Below, in pieces: positions 52,380 through 61,357 of a stretch of 64,000 nucleotides of DNA. The notes beneath the pieces were generated by a model. That model was given only the letters and a program-made list of their open reading frames with translations. It was not told where the DNA came from and did not search any database. This DNA comes from Mucilaginibacter geliditolerans. GTDB lineage: Bacteria > Bacteroidota > Bacteroidia > Sphingobacteriales > Sphingobacteriaceae. The position numbers and the translations under genes are program-made. Within the stretch, counting starts at the first letter, position 1; each line of letters opens with the position of its first letter. The DNA lies in the NCBI RefSeq assembly GCF_014200495.1, contig NZ_JACHBY010000003.1:372001-436000 (forward strand). Direction: 5' to 3'.

Positions 52380-54404
52380 ATGGATTTCAGTTTAACCTCT
52401 CAATACAAACCCACCGGCGACCAGCCCGAGGCCATACGCCAACTGGTTGAAGGTGTTAATAATAACGATATTTATCAAACGCTGCTTGGTGTAACAGGCT
52501 CGGGTAAAACATTTACTATTGCCAACGTTATTCAACAAACGCAGCGGCCTACCTTAATATTAAGTCATAACAAAACTTTGGCCGCCCAGTTGTATGGCGA
52601 GTTCAAGCAGTTTTTCCCGGAGAATGCGGTGAATTACTTTGTTTCCTACTATGATTATTACCAGCCTGAGGCATTCATAGCTTCATCCAATACTTATATT
52701 GAAAAGGACCTGCAGATAAACGATGAGATAGAGAAGTTGCGCTTACGCACTACATCGGCCCTAATGTCGGGCAGGCGCGATGTGATTGTGGTTTCGTCTA
52801 TTTCCTGCATTTATGGTATGGGTAATCCCGAAGATTTTGCCAATTCGGTATTTAAGTTCGCGGTGGGTACAAGAATCAGCCGCAATGCTTTTTTGCATAG
52901 ATTGGTAGAGATACTTTATGCACGCACTACCGCCGATTTTAAACGTGGTACTTTCCGTGTTAAGGGCGATGTGGTTGATATTTTCCCGGCGTATATGGAC
53001 CATGCTTACCGCATTTCCTTTTTCGGCGATGATATTGAAGAGCTTACCACTTTTGATATTTCTACCGGCAAAACCATTGAGAAAATGACGCACATGGTGG
53101 TTTACCCCGCCAATTTATATGTTGCGCCGCGCGAGCGTTTCACCCAATCTATATGGGCGATACAGGAAGAACTGGAAACCCGCAAAAAGCAGTTTATTGA
53201 TGATGGCCGCTTTTTAGAAGCCAAGCGACTGGAAGAAAGGGTTAACTATGATCTGGAAATGATCCGTGAGCTGGGTTATTGCTCGGGTATTGAGAACTAC
53301 TCCAGGTTTTTTGATGGCAGGGCACCGGGTGCAAGACCATTCTGTCTGCTGGATTATTTTCCGGAGGATTATTTGATGGTGATTGATGAGAGCCACGTTA
53401 CCGTACCGCAGATCAGGGCGATGTATGGCGGCGACAGGTCGCGCAAAATTTCCTTAGTTGATTATGGTTTCCGTTTACCTGCAGCTTTGGATAACCGCCC
53501 GCTTAATTTCAACGAGTTTGAAAGTCTGGCTCCGCAGACCATTTATGTAAGTGCTACCCCCGGCGATTTTGAATTGGAAAAATCAGAAGGCATTGTAGTA
53601 CAACAGGTGATACGCCCGACAGGATTACTTGACCCGGTTATTGAGATACGCCCGGTAATAAACCAGGTGGATGATTTATTGGATGAGGTGGATAAAACTG
53701 TAAAAATGGGCGACCGCGTACTGGTAACTACGCTGACCAAGCGCATGTCGGAAGAACTGGCGAAATATATGGACAGGCTGGGCATCAAGTGCCGCTATAT
53801 CCACTCCGAAGTTAAAACACTCGACAGGGTCGAGATTTTAAGAGGCTTACGCCTTGGCGAATTTGACGTACTGATAGGCATTAACCTTTTGCGTGAAGGG
53901 CTCGACTTACCCGAAGTATCGCTGGTAGCCATATTGGATGCTGATAAGGAGGGCTTTTTACGATCTGAACGCTCGTTGATACAAACCATTGGTCGCGCGG
54001 CTCGTAATGATCGTGGCCGGGTAATTATGTATGCCGATAAGATAACCAACTCCATGCAAATAACGATGGATGAAACGAATCGTCGCCGTGAAATACAGAT
54101 AGCCTATAATACCGAGCATGGTATAACACCAACCACAGTAGGCAAATCCCGCGAGGAGATATTGGAGCAAACTTCGGTTATGGACTTTAAGGGTGGCGTA
54201 CAGCAGGCCTATGTTGAAAATGAGATGGTAACCCTGGCCGCCGACCCGATTGTACAATACATGACCAAAGCCGATCTTAAAAAATCAATAGAAAACACTA
54301 AAAAAGACATGCTTGCCGCCGCCAAGAACATGGATTTCCTGCTTGCCGCCAAACTGCGTGATGAAATGTTCGCGCTGGAAAAAATGATGGAAGAGAAGTT
54401 TTGA
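52380..54404 (+). CDS. uvrB: UvrABC excinuclease subunit B
   Basis: UvrB is the damage-verifying helicase of nucleotide excision repair. The 674-residue length is standard. It has the Walker A GVTGSGKTFTIANV, the beta-hairpin region VSYYDYYQPEAFI, the DESH box (MVIDESHVTV), helicase motifs V and VI (VLIGINLLREGLDLPE, QTIGRAARND), and the C-terminal UVR domain (FLLAAKLRDEMFALEKMM) that binds UvrC. The start at ATG 52380 gives the family N-terminus MDFSLTSQYKPTGDQPEAIR. Likely leaderless, and followed by gatttgaag words. Confidence 0.97.
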   Translation: MDFSLTSQYKPTGDQPEAIRQLVEGVNNNDIYQTLLGVTGSGKTFTIANVIQQTQRPTLILSHNKTLAAQLYGEFKQFFPENAVNYFVSYYDYYQPEAFIASSNTYIEKDLQINDEIEKLRLRTTSALMSGRRDVIVVSSISCIYGMGNPEDFANSVFKFAVGTRISRNAFLHRLVEILYARTTADFKRGTFRVKGDVVDIFPAYMDHAYRISFFGDDIEELTTFDISTGKTIEKMTHMVVYPANLYVAPRERFTQSIWAIQEELETRKKQFIDDGRFLEAKRLEERVNYDLEMIRELGYCSGIENYSRFFDGRAPGARPFCLLDYFPEDYLMVIDESHVTVPQIRAMYGGDRSRKISLVDYGFRLPAALDNRPLNFNEFESLAPQTIYVSATPGDFELEKSEGIVVQQVIRPTGLLDPVIEIRPVINQVDDLLDEVDKTVKMGDRVLVTTLTKRMSEELAKYMDRLGIKCRYIHSEVKTLDRVEILRGLRLGEFDVLIGINLLREGLDLPEVSLVAILDADKEGFLRSERSLIQTIGRAARNDRGRVIMYADKITNSMQITMDETNRRREIQIAYNTEHGITPTTVGKSREEILEQTSVMDFKGGVQQAYVENEMVTLAADPIVQYMTKADLKKSIENTKKDMLAAAKNMDFLLAAKLRDEMFALEKMMEEKF

Positions 54405-54534
54405 TTTGAAGATTTGTTGATTTGAGGATTTGAAAATGTCTACTCTCAATTTTCAAATCTTCAAATTAGCACATCTTCAAATTCACTTTTGGCCTCTTCA
54501 AATTCTCAAATCGTCAAATTTTCAAATTAATATT
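54404..54534. repeat. gatttgaag word inverted repeat after uvrB
   Basis: From the stop codon on, GATTTGAAGATTTGTTGATT words are followed by their inverse (TTTTCAAATCTTCAAATTAG and CTTCAAATTCTCAAATCGTC), which makes a long imperfect hairpin. It probably ends the uvrB transcript and belongs to the same family as 478-600 and 943-1080. Confidence 0.65.
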
Positions 54535-54609
54535 CTGTAACAATCCGTATCAACCGTTTGTCAAAAAAACAACGTAGATCATAACAAAACAATTTTACCG
54601 TTATAATCT

Positions 54610-54617
54610 TATATTTG
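54610..54617 (+). promoter_or_regulatory. -7 promoter box before the DUF4834 gene
   Basis: TATATTTG matches TAnnTTTG and lies 19 bp before the ATG at 54637. A -33 element is not clear. Confidence 0.5.
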
Positions 54618-54636
54618 TAAGCTTAATTTTAATACA

Positions 54637-54888
54637 ATGGAATTTTTAGAATTCTTATTCATAATAGTCCTTATACTGTGGGTAATCAGAATGGTTGCAC
54701 GCATAGTATTGCCTATGCTTTTTCAAAAAATAGTGAACAAAGCACAACAGCAGCAACAAAACTATCAGCAAAACTATACCAGTAACGCCAAACCAGGCAG
54801 CGTAAAAATAGACCATATACCGCAGCAACCCAAAGGTAAGATCCCTGATTCTGAGGGTGATTTTATTGATTATGAGGAGATAAAGTAA
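54637..54888 (+). CDS. DUF4834 small membrane protein
   Basis: The protein has 83 residues. A single N-terminal membrane helix (FLEFLFIIVLILWVIRMVAR) precedes a glutamine-rich linker (QQQQQNYQQNYTSN) and an acidic end (PDSEGDFIDYEEIK), which is the DUF4834 pattern of Bacteroidota. Function unknown. The next gene starts 4 bp downstream. Confidence 0.85.
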   Translation: MEFLEFLFIIVLILWVIRMVARIVLPMLFQKIVNKAQQQQQNYQQNYTSNAKPGSVKIDHIPQQPKGKIPDSEGDFIDYEEIK

Positions 54889-54891
54889 GCC

Positions 54892-55182
54892 ATGCTTCCT
54901 GACGACCTATATAAACGCAGGCACTACGGTACGCCCCAGTCGTTATTGCTTATTGTTGCCAATTTCACCGTATTCTGCTTAAGTGCCTCCATATTTGCCA
55001 TGTGCGATAAGATCAGCTGGGTGTTTTGGGCAATCCTGGGCTTATTGGCCGTGTACAACATTTTCAACATCCGTAAGGACCGGGAAGAATATAACCGTGT
55101 GCGCATAATTACCTATATTATAAGTATAGGCATAATGGTGCTGATGTTCGTACTGTTCAGGTCAAGGCCTCAAAATTGTTGA
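54892..55182 (+). CDS. Hypothetical three-helix membrane protein paired with DUF4834
   Basis: The protein has 96 residues. Three hydrophobic helices are visible (SLLLIVANFTVFCLSASIFA; ISWVFWAILGLLAVYNIF; ITYIISIGIMVLMFVLF), with a basic loop (RKDREEYNRVR) between the last two. Not recognised. The close spacing to the DUF4834 gene, and their linked position ahead of YfhO-type genes, suggests an operon. Confidence 0.65.
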   Translation: MLPDDLYKRRHYGTPQSLLLIVANFTVFCLSASIFAMCDKISWVFWAILGLLAVYNIFNIRKDREEYNRVRIITYIISIGIMVLMFVLFRSRPQNC

Positions 55183-55484
55183 TCATTTCTTTAACGAAGT
55201 AATCGCTTTTATAAATTTTTCGGCTAAAGCCACTTTTCATTTTTTGCTTTAACCGCCCCATAAATGGGACGGCAATGAATTTTGGCGCCCCTCGCGATTA
55301 ATCTTTTCATTCATTGCCGTTGGCTTCAGCCAACGGATAAAATTCAAACCTCCAAAATGGCTTTAGCCAAACTCACCAGGAGGCTTTTTAAAGGCGATTT
55401 TCCTGAATCCTTTTACAACTTATAATTCCTTTTCCCGTTCTATTTTCTATTTTTGGAACATTATGCTCATTTTAAAGCCTATAC
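55183..55484 (+). repeat. Palindrome block and duplicated leader upstream of the YfhO pair
   Basis: The gap holds GGCTAAAGCC (55222) facing GGCTTTAGCC (55359), CGGCAATGAATTTTGG (55270) against ATTCATTGCCG (55309-55319), and a stem-loop at 55317-55336 (CCGTTGGCT-TC-AGCCAACGG). From about 55418 the leader of the first YfhO gene begins; it is repeated before the second YfhO gene. Confidence 0.6.
55448..55455 (+). promoter_or_regulatory. -7 promoter box before the first YfhO gene
   Basis: TATTTTTG lies 29 bp before the ATG at 55485, inside a leader (TTATAATTCC, CCCGTTCTATTTTCTATTTT) repeated before the second gene. Confidence 0.55.
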
Positions 55485-57971
55485 ATGAATAACTGGCTCA
55501 AACGTTATGGCGTACATTTCGCCGTTGCAGGTATTTTTTTAGTGATCTGCTTCTTCTATTTCACACCTGCTTTCCAGGGTAAAACTTTAGGACAAAGCGA
55601 CGTACTGGGCGCTCAATCCACCCAAAAAGAAATCAACGATTACAAGGCGAAGGACACCACCATACTGTGGACCAACCAAATATTTGGCGGCATGCCTGTG
55701 TACCAGATATGGGCCCCTTACTCCAGCAATATCACCACACACGTGGTTAACACTTTAAAAACAATTTTCCCCAACCCTATTGATACGGTACTGCTGCTGC
55801 TTTTCGGCACATACTTTTTATTCTGTGTATTAAAGCTTAACCCATGGCTGGCTGCTGCGGGCGCTTTCGCATTTACATTTTCATCCTACAATATTATTCT
55901 GCTGGTAGCCGGGCACTCCAACCAGGCTTATGCCATAGCCTTTTTTGCACCCATTATTGCCAGCGTTATTTTAACGCTCAGGGGGAGGTACATTTTAGGC
56001 GGAGCGCTAACAGCCTTGTTTATGGCGATGGAGTTTAAAGCAAACCATATCCAGATGACCTATTACCTGTTAATGGCCTTGGTTATTTTGATAGGGATTG
56101 AGCTTTATCATGCTATAAAAGAAAAGAATACTAAGCCATTTTTAAAGTCGCTGGCCTGGCTTGCCGGCGCTATTGTACTGGCACTTATGGTAAATGCTTC
56201 CTTATTATGGAGCACACAGGAGTACAGCAAATACAGCTACAGGGGCCAATCAAACTTAACACAGCATACTAATGAACCAAGCAATGGATTAAGTAAACAC
56301 TATGCCTATGAATATAGTCAAGGCGTTGGCGAATGTTTTACCTTTTTGGTACCAAATGCATATGGCGGTTCTACAGGCTCTGTTGAAGGTATTGATCAAA
56401 ATTCGGCTGTAGCCAAAGTATTTATTACCAATGGCATGCCCGAAGACCAGGCAGTTAGCACTGCTCAGCAAATTACTGGCAGCTTCCCGGGGCTTGGCAT
56501 GTACTGGGGCAATAAACCACTTACATCCGGTCCGTTTTATTTTGGCGCGGTAATTTGTTTCCTGTTTTTATTTGGATTGATAGCCGTAAAAAGCCGCATC
56601 AAATGGTGGATACTGGGTACAGTAGTTTTAACCATGCTGTTATCATTCGGCAGCAACTGGCCTTATGTGTCCGATATCTTCTTTAACTATTTCCCGCTTT
56701 ATAACAAATTCCGTACAGTGGAATCTATCCTGGCTGTAGCCAGCATCTGCTTCCCGATATTGGCATTTTTAGCTGTGCGCGAAATTATCGAAGCAAAGGA
56801 TAAAACTGTTTACCTTAAAAAGCTTTTCCTTACGCTGTATATCATTGGTGGCGTAACATTAGTACTGATTGCGGCTCCGCAGATTTTCCTGAGCTTTAAA
56901 CCCGATGGATTTCAAACCGGCATTGGTTATTTGAGCCAGGCGCTTAAAGGCGACAGCGCGACAGCTAACGCCATCGCAAATGCAATTGTTACCGACCGGA
57001 TGGCCCTTGAGCGTGCCGATGCCATCCGTACCCTGATATTTATTGTAATAACTTTTGGCCTTGTTTGGGCATTTATAAAACAGAAAGTTAATCTAACTAT
57101 TCTTTCTGTGGGCCTGTTCGCGCTTGTATTGATAGATATGTGGCAGGTTGACAGGCGTTACCTGAAGGATGCAAACTTCCAGGAGAAACAGGATGCCGAC
57201 CAGCAAATTAAACCCCGGGACGTTGATACGCAGATAGCGCAGGACCATGATCCTGACTTCAGGGTGTTTGATTACAGCCAGTTCCAGAACATAAAACAGG
57301 ATACCTTTAATCCTTTCTTCCATAAATCTATCAGCGGTTATTCTGCTGCACGTTTAAAACGATATGATGAGCTGATCGATAATCAATTACTCAACACACC
57401 GAACCTGAATGTGCTGAATATGCTGAACACCAAATATGTGATTGTGGGCGATCAGAAAACACAGGCATTATCAGTACAAAAAAATCCGGATGCCTGTGGA
57501 AATGCATCGTTCATTAAAAGCATACAGTATGTTAACAATGCCGATGACGAGATGAAAGCCATTACCAGTTTCACACCCAAAACAACGGCAATTGTTGATC
57601 AACAATACAAGACACAAATCAACCCGATCCCGGCAGCTGCCGATACCAGCGCCACTATAAAACTAACCAGTTATAACCCCGATCATTTAATTTATCAAAG
57701 TAAATCAGCAACCGCACAGGTGGCCGTTTTCTCGGAGATCTATTATAACAAGGGCTGGAAAATGTTGATCGACGGTAATGAGCAGCCCTATTTCCGTGCT
57801 GATTATTTGCTGCGCGCGGCAAACATCCCGGCAGGTAATCATAAGGTTGAGTTTGTTTTCCACCCTGCGTCATATTACACAGGCGAGAGCATTTCACTGG
57901 CTGGTTCAATTCTTTTAGTATTGGCATTAGGCGGGGCAACTTATGCCGAAACACGTAAGAAAAAGAGCTGA
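55485..57971 (+). CDS. YfhO-family polytopic membrane protein, first of a tandem pair
   Basis: The protein has 828 residues with a dozen or so membrane helices in the first 560 residues and a soluble C-terminal domain (about 570-790) plus one last helix. Conserved blocks include FGGMPVYQIWAPYSSN near residue 65, YYLLMALVILIGIELYHAI, and the final HPASYYTGESISLAGSILLV. YfhO-like proteins are GT-C-fold-like membrane proteins; members in Firmicutes act in wall or lipid glycosylation. The role here is unknown. It is 93 bp upstream of a close paralogue with a near-identical leader. Confidence 0.88.
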   Translation: MNNWLKRYGVHFAVAGIFLVICFFYFTPAFQGKTLGQSDVLGAQSTQKEINDYKAKDTTILWTNQIFGGMPVYQIWAPYSSNITTHVVNTLKTIFPNPIDTVLLLLFGTYFLFCVLKLNPWLAAAGAFAFTFSSYNIILLVAGHSNQAYAIAFFAPIIASVILTLRGRYILGGALTALFMAMEFKANHIQMTYYLLMALVILIGIELYHAIKEKNTKPFLKSLAWLAGAIVLALMVNASLLWSTQEYSKYSYRGQSNLTQHTNEPSNGLSKHYAYEYSQGVGECFTFLVPNAYGGSTGSVEGIDQNSAVAKVFITNGMPEDQAVSTAQQITGSFPGLGMYWGNKPLTSGPFYFGAVICFLFLFGLIAVKSRIKWWILGTVVLTMLLSFGSNWPYVSDIFFNYFPLYNKFRTVESILAVASICFPILAFLAVREIIEAKDKTVYLKKLFLTLYIIGGVTLVLIAAPQIFLSFKPDGFQTGIGYLSQALKGDSATANAIANAIVTDRMALERADAIRTLIFIVITFGLVWAFIKQKVNLTILSVGLFALVLIDMWQVDRRYLKDANFQEKQDADQQIKPRDVDTQIAQDHDPDFRVFDYSQFQNIKQDTFNPFFHKSISGYSAARLKRYDELIDNQLLNTPNLNVLNMLNTKYVIVGDQKTQALSVQKNPDACGNASFIKSIQYVNNADDEMKAITSFTPKTTAIVDQQYKTQINPIPAAADTSATIKLTSYNPDHLIYQSKSATAQVAVFSEIYYNKGWKMLIDGNEQPYFRADYLLRAANIPAGNHKVEFVFHPASYYTGESISLAGSILLVLALGGATYAETRKKKS

Positions 57972-58024
57972 TTATTGGGTGATTTCCTTTTATAACTTAT
58001 AATTCCTATTCCCGTTCTATTTTC

Positions 58025-58032
58025 TATTTTTG
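58025..58032 (+). promoter_or_regulatory. -7 promoter box before the second YfhO gene
   Basis: TATTTTTG lies 31 bp before the ATG at 58064 in the second copy of the duplicated leader, so each paralogue seems to have its own promoter. Confidence 0.55.
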
Positions 58033-58063
58033 AAAATATTATATCCATTTTAAAAAACCTTAA

Positions 58064-60583
58064 ATGAATAACTGGTTCAAGCGCAATAGTACTCACCTTA
58101 TTATTGTCGCACTTTTAATAGTAATTCCGTTTGCTTATTTTTTTACGCCATTAATGCAGGGCAAGGCATTGGCCCAGGGCGATGTTCAGCGTGCACAATC
58201 CATGCAAAAAGAGATCATGGATACCCGGGCAAAAACCGGTCACGAGCCTTTGTGGACAAACAGTATGTTCGGCGGTATGCCCTCTTACCAAATCCACGTG
58301 CTTTATCCAAATAACGTTACCAGTTACGTTGTTGAGAGCTTCAAAACTATTTTCCCTAACCCTGTTGATACGGTGTTGCTAACTTTGTTAGGCGCCTATT
58401 TGCTACTTTGCGTTTTAAGGCTTAACCCATGGCTGGCTGCAGCGGGCGCTTTGGCATTTGCTCTTTCATCCTATAATTTTATTTTGTTGGATGCAGGCCA
58501 CGCCAACCAGGCTTTTGCCATCGCGTTCTTCGCCCCGATCATCGCTGGTATCATCCTTACTTTCCGTGGCAAATATTGGCTGGGCGCATCACTCACCGCG
58601 TTATTTTTAGCGATGGAGATACGTGCTAACCACATACAAATGACCTATTACCTGCTCATATCAATACTGATACTGGTAATAATTCAGCTATATCATGCAA
58701 TTAAAACCAAACAGTTGAACCCGTTTGGTAAATCCATTATCTACCTGGTAGCAGCTACTTTGTTAGCCGTAGCGGTAAACGCCTCAATGCTTTGGACAAC
58801 TGCCGAATATGGCAAGGAAACAAACCGCGGCCCATCAAACCTTACCCAGCACACCTCCGAGCCAAGCAATGGTTTGGATAAAGATTACGCCTATGCCTGG
58901 AGCCAGGGTGTTGGCGAATGTTTCACATTCCTGATACCGAACGCTTACGGCGGCGCATCTGAATGGCCCGCAGGCTTTGATGTTCCAGGCTCAAATGTTA
59001 CCAAAGCTTTAGTTGCAAAAGGTGTCCCGCAGGATCAGGCTTCCAACATCGCGCAGCAATTATTACAGAGCGGTCTGTCGCCTTATTGGGGTAATAAGCA
59101 ATTTACCGGCGGTCCGTTTTATTTTGGCGCCGTAGTTTGCTTCCTGTTTATACTAGGGCTTTTTATTGTAAAACACCGCATAAAATGGTGGCTGCTGGCA
59201 ACGGTGATATTAACCATGCTGCTTTCCTTCGGCCGCAATATGCCTTTTGTATCGGATCTGTTCTTTAACTATTTCCCGATGTATAATAAGTTCAGGGCGG
59301 TTGAATCCATACTGGCGGTTGCCATGTTATGCTTCCCGGTACTTGCATTTATGGCTGTGCAGGAAGTAATTGACAATAAGGACAAGGCCTATATATTTAA
59401 ATATGTAAAGATCGCTTTTTATATAACCGGCGGCATTACCTTATTACTGGCAGTTGCCCCTACCATATTCTTCAGCTTCAGAAATGATCAGCATCAAACC
59501 CTTATTTCCGGCCTGACCCAGGCATTTAAAGGTGATGGCGACCTTGCCAACAGCGTAGCAAACGGCCTGGTAAACGACCGCGTAGCGCTTGAACGTGCCG
59601 ATGCTATCCGCTCACTTATTTTTATAGTGATAGCTTTTGGTTTGTTATGGGCATTCATCAAACAAAAGATAAACATTACCGTAACCTCAATAGCGTTTTT
59701 ACTGCTTACGCTGATAGATATGTGGGGTGTTGACAGACGCTATTTAAACGACAATAACTTCGTTGACAAAGAAGACCTGGCCCAGCCTTTTAAAATGCGT
59801 GACGTTGACCAGTTTATCCTGCGTGATACTGATCCTGATTACAGAGTATTTGACCTGAGCCAGGGCGATCCGTTCACCAATGCCAGTACATCTTATTTTT
59901 ATAAGAGCATCGGTGGTTACCATGCTGCTAAACTAAAACGTTATGACGAGCTGATCAGTAGTCAATTTAGCAAAACTACTAACCGTGATGTTTTGGATAT
60001 GCTGAATACCAAATACATCATATTGGCAGATCCAAAAACAGGTACTGTAAGTATGCATGCTAATGAAACCGCATGCGGGCATGCCTGGTTTGTAAAAAGC
60101 GTTAAATACGCTGCCAATGCCGACCAGGAAATGCAGGCCATCAGCAGCTTCGACCCTAAGAACGAAGCTATTGTTGATCAGCAATACAAAGGGTTGCTGG
60201 ATGGCAAAAATTTAGCTAACGATCCGAATTCAACCATAACCCTTACCAGTTATGAGCCCGAACATTTAACGTACCAAACAGGTTCATCAACTTCGCAGAT
60301 TGCGGTTTTCTCTGAGATTTACTATAAAGAAGGCTGGAAAATGTATATAGATGATGTTGAGCAGCCTTATTTCCGTGCCGATTACCTGCTGCGTGCAGCT
60401 GTTATCCCGGTAGGAAATCATAAGGTTGAGTTCAAGTTCCACCCGGCATCCTATTATGTAGGTGAGCAAATCTCATTGGCAGGTTCAATACTGCTTGTTT
60501 TAGCTTTAGGCGGTGTAGTTTATTCGGAAAGTAAGAACAAGAAAAAACCTGAAGTAAAAGGTACGAAAAAGAAGAAAGCTTAA
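58064..60583 (+). CDS. YfhO-family polytopic membrane protein, second of a tandem pair
   Basis: The protein has 839 residues, closely similar to the first YfhO gene along its whole length: the opening MNNWFKRNSTHLIIVALLIV, the FGGMPSYQIHVLYPNN motif, ANHIQMTYYLLISILILVII, the terminal HPASYYVGEQISLAGSILLV and a lysine-rich tail (KNKKKPEVKGTKKKKA) that the first lacks. The pair arose by tandem duplication including the leader. Differences concentrate in the mid-region (SEWPAGFDVPGSNVTK against SVEGIDQNS), which may reflect different substrates. Confidence 0.88.
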   Translation: MNNWFKRNSTHLIIVALLIVIPFAYFFTPLMQGKALAQGDVQRAQSMQKEIMDTRAKTGHEPLWTNSMFGGMPSYQIHVLYPNNVTSYVVESFKTIFPNPVDTVLLTLLGAYLLLCVLRLNPWLAAAGALAFALSSYNFILLDAGHANQAFAIAFFAPIIAGIILTFRGKYWLGASLTALFLAMEIRANHIQMTYYLLISILILVIIQLYHAIKTKQLNPFGKSIIYLVAATLLAVAVNASMLWTTAEYGKETNRGPSNLTQHTSEPSNGLDKDYAYAWSQGVGECFTFLIPNAYGGASEWPAGFDVPGSNVTKALVAKGVPQDQASNIAQQLLQSGLSPYWGNKQFTGGPFYFGAVVCFLFILGLFIVKHRIKWWLLATVILTMLLSFGRNMPFVSDLFFNYFPMYNKFRAVESILAVAMLCFPVLAFMAVQEVIDNKDKAYIFKYVKIAFYITGGITLLLAVAPTIFFSFRNDQHQTLISGLTQAFKGDGDLANSVANGLVNDRVALERADAIRSLIFIVIAFGLLWAFIKQKINITVTSIAFLLLTLIDMWGVDRRYLNDNNFVDKEDLAQPFKMRDVDQFILRDTDPDYRVFDLSQGDPFTNASTSYFYKSIGGYHAAKLKRYDELISSQFSKTTNRDVLDMLNTKYIILADPKTGTVSMHANETACGHAWFVKSVKYAANADQEMQAISSFDPKNEAIVDQQYKGLLDGKNLANDPNSTITLTSYEPEHLTYQTGSSTSQIAVFSEIYYKEGWKMYIDDVEQPYFRADYLLRAAVIPVGNHKVEFKFHPASYYVGEQISLAGSILLVLALGGVVYSESKNKKKPEVKGTKKKKA

Positions 60584-60613
60584 TTTACTATAGCTTTCAC
60601 CAATACCTCCACG

Positions 60614-61303
60614 CGTCATTGCGAGGAACGAAGCAATCCCAAACTATGCAGATCGGCTCTGCTAATCGGGGATTGCTTCGTTATTTTAAAGCTTTCTCTT
60701 TACACGTTATTACGCGGTACAACCTGTCCCGAACTTGCTTCGAGAAAGCAATCCCCGGGTGAGAGCGAATATACAAGGCTATTTACTTATCTGATGGTAT
60801 CGCTCATAGCCGCTAAGGCCTATTTCTTTTGTCTTGATACAAAAGAAACAAAAAGTCAAGTCAGTAGAAATGTTTCTTTGCCGCACGAGGCCTCTTCCCT
60901 GCAAATCAGGCAAAACCTGGGCTGCTATATTTTTACCCTGCTGTCGCTACACACCTGGCCTTTACGCTTCTGTAAAAATCTGCTATGCCCTGCCACGCTC
61001 AAGGCCACCATCGTTTTGCCTGATTTCGCCCGAAGCTGTTCTACTGACGGGGGAGCCACGTAATTTCTTAAGATGAAGGAACTTTAATTGAATCGTGATC
61101 AAAAGCGGGTAAAGGCCCGACAAAAAGCGCGGGCCTGGGTGTTTTGCCTGTGGGTGGAAGGATCTTTTTGTCTTGACTTTTTGTTTCTTTTGTGTCAAGA
61201 CAAAAGAAATAGGGCTCCGCGCCCATGAGCGGCTTCAAGCGACATTCACGCCAGCATATTCGCCCTGCATAGTCGGGGATTGCTTCGTTCCTCGCAATGA
61301 CGC
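60614..61303 (+). mobile_element. Composite palindromic element, copy D
   Basis: This fills the convergent gap between the second YfhO gene and the GT2 gene. The outer arms start at CGTCATTGCGAGGAACGAAG (60614) and end at its reverse complement CTTCGTTCCTCGCAATGACG (61303). The inner arms carry the stem-loops TTTCTTTTGT-CTTGAT-ACAAAAGAAA (60823-60848) and TTTCTTTTGT-GTCAAG-ACAAAAGAAA (61184-61209), identical in stem. The core is 60860-61048, followed by CGGGTAAAGGCCCG and a G/C-rich part like copy B. The extra left part contains a second TCGGGGATTGCTTCG arm near 60677. It has no convincing gene. Confidence 0.75.
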
Positions 61304-61319
61304 TTTGTTTTATTAAGCA

Positions 61320-61357
61320 TCAGGAAAATCTTTCAAATCCTAAAAATCCTAGTTCCT
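61320..61357 (-). repeat. AACCAGGAT-type repeat beside the GT2 stop codon
   Basis: On the minus strand GAACTAGGATTTTTAGGATT with CCTGA at the end resembles the repeats at 12646 and 16104. It begins just past the GT2 stop codon at 61358. Confidence 0.5.
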
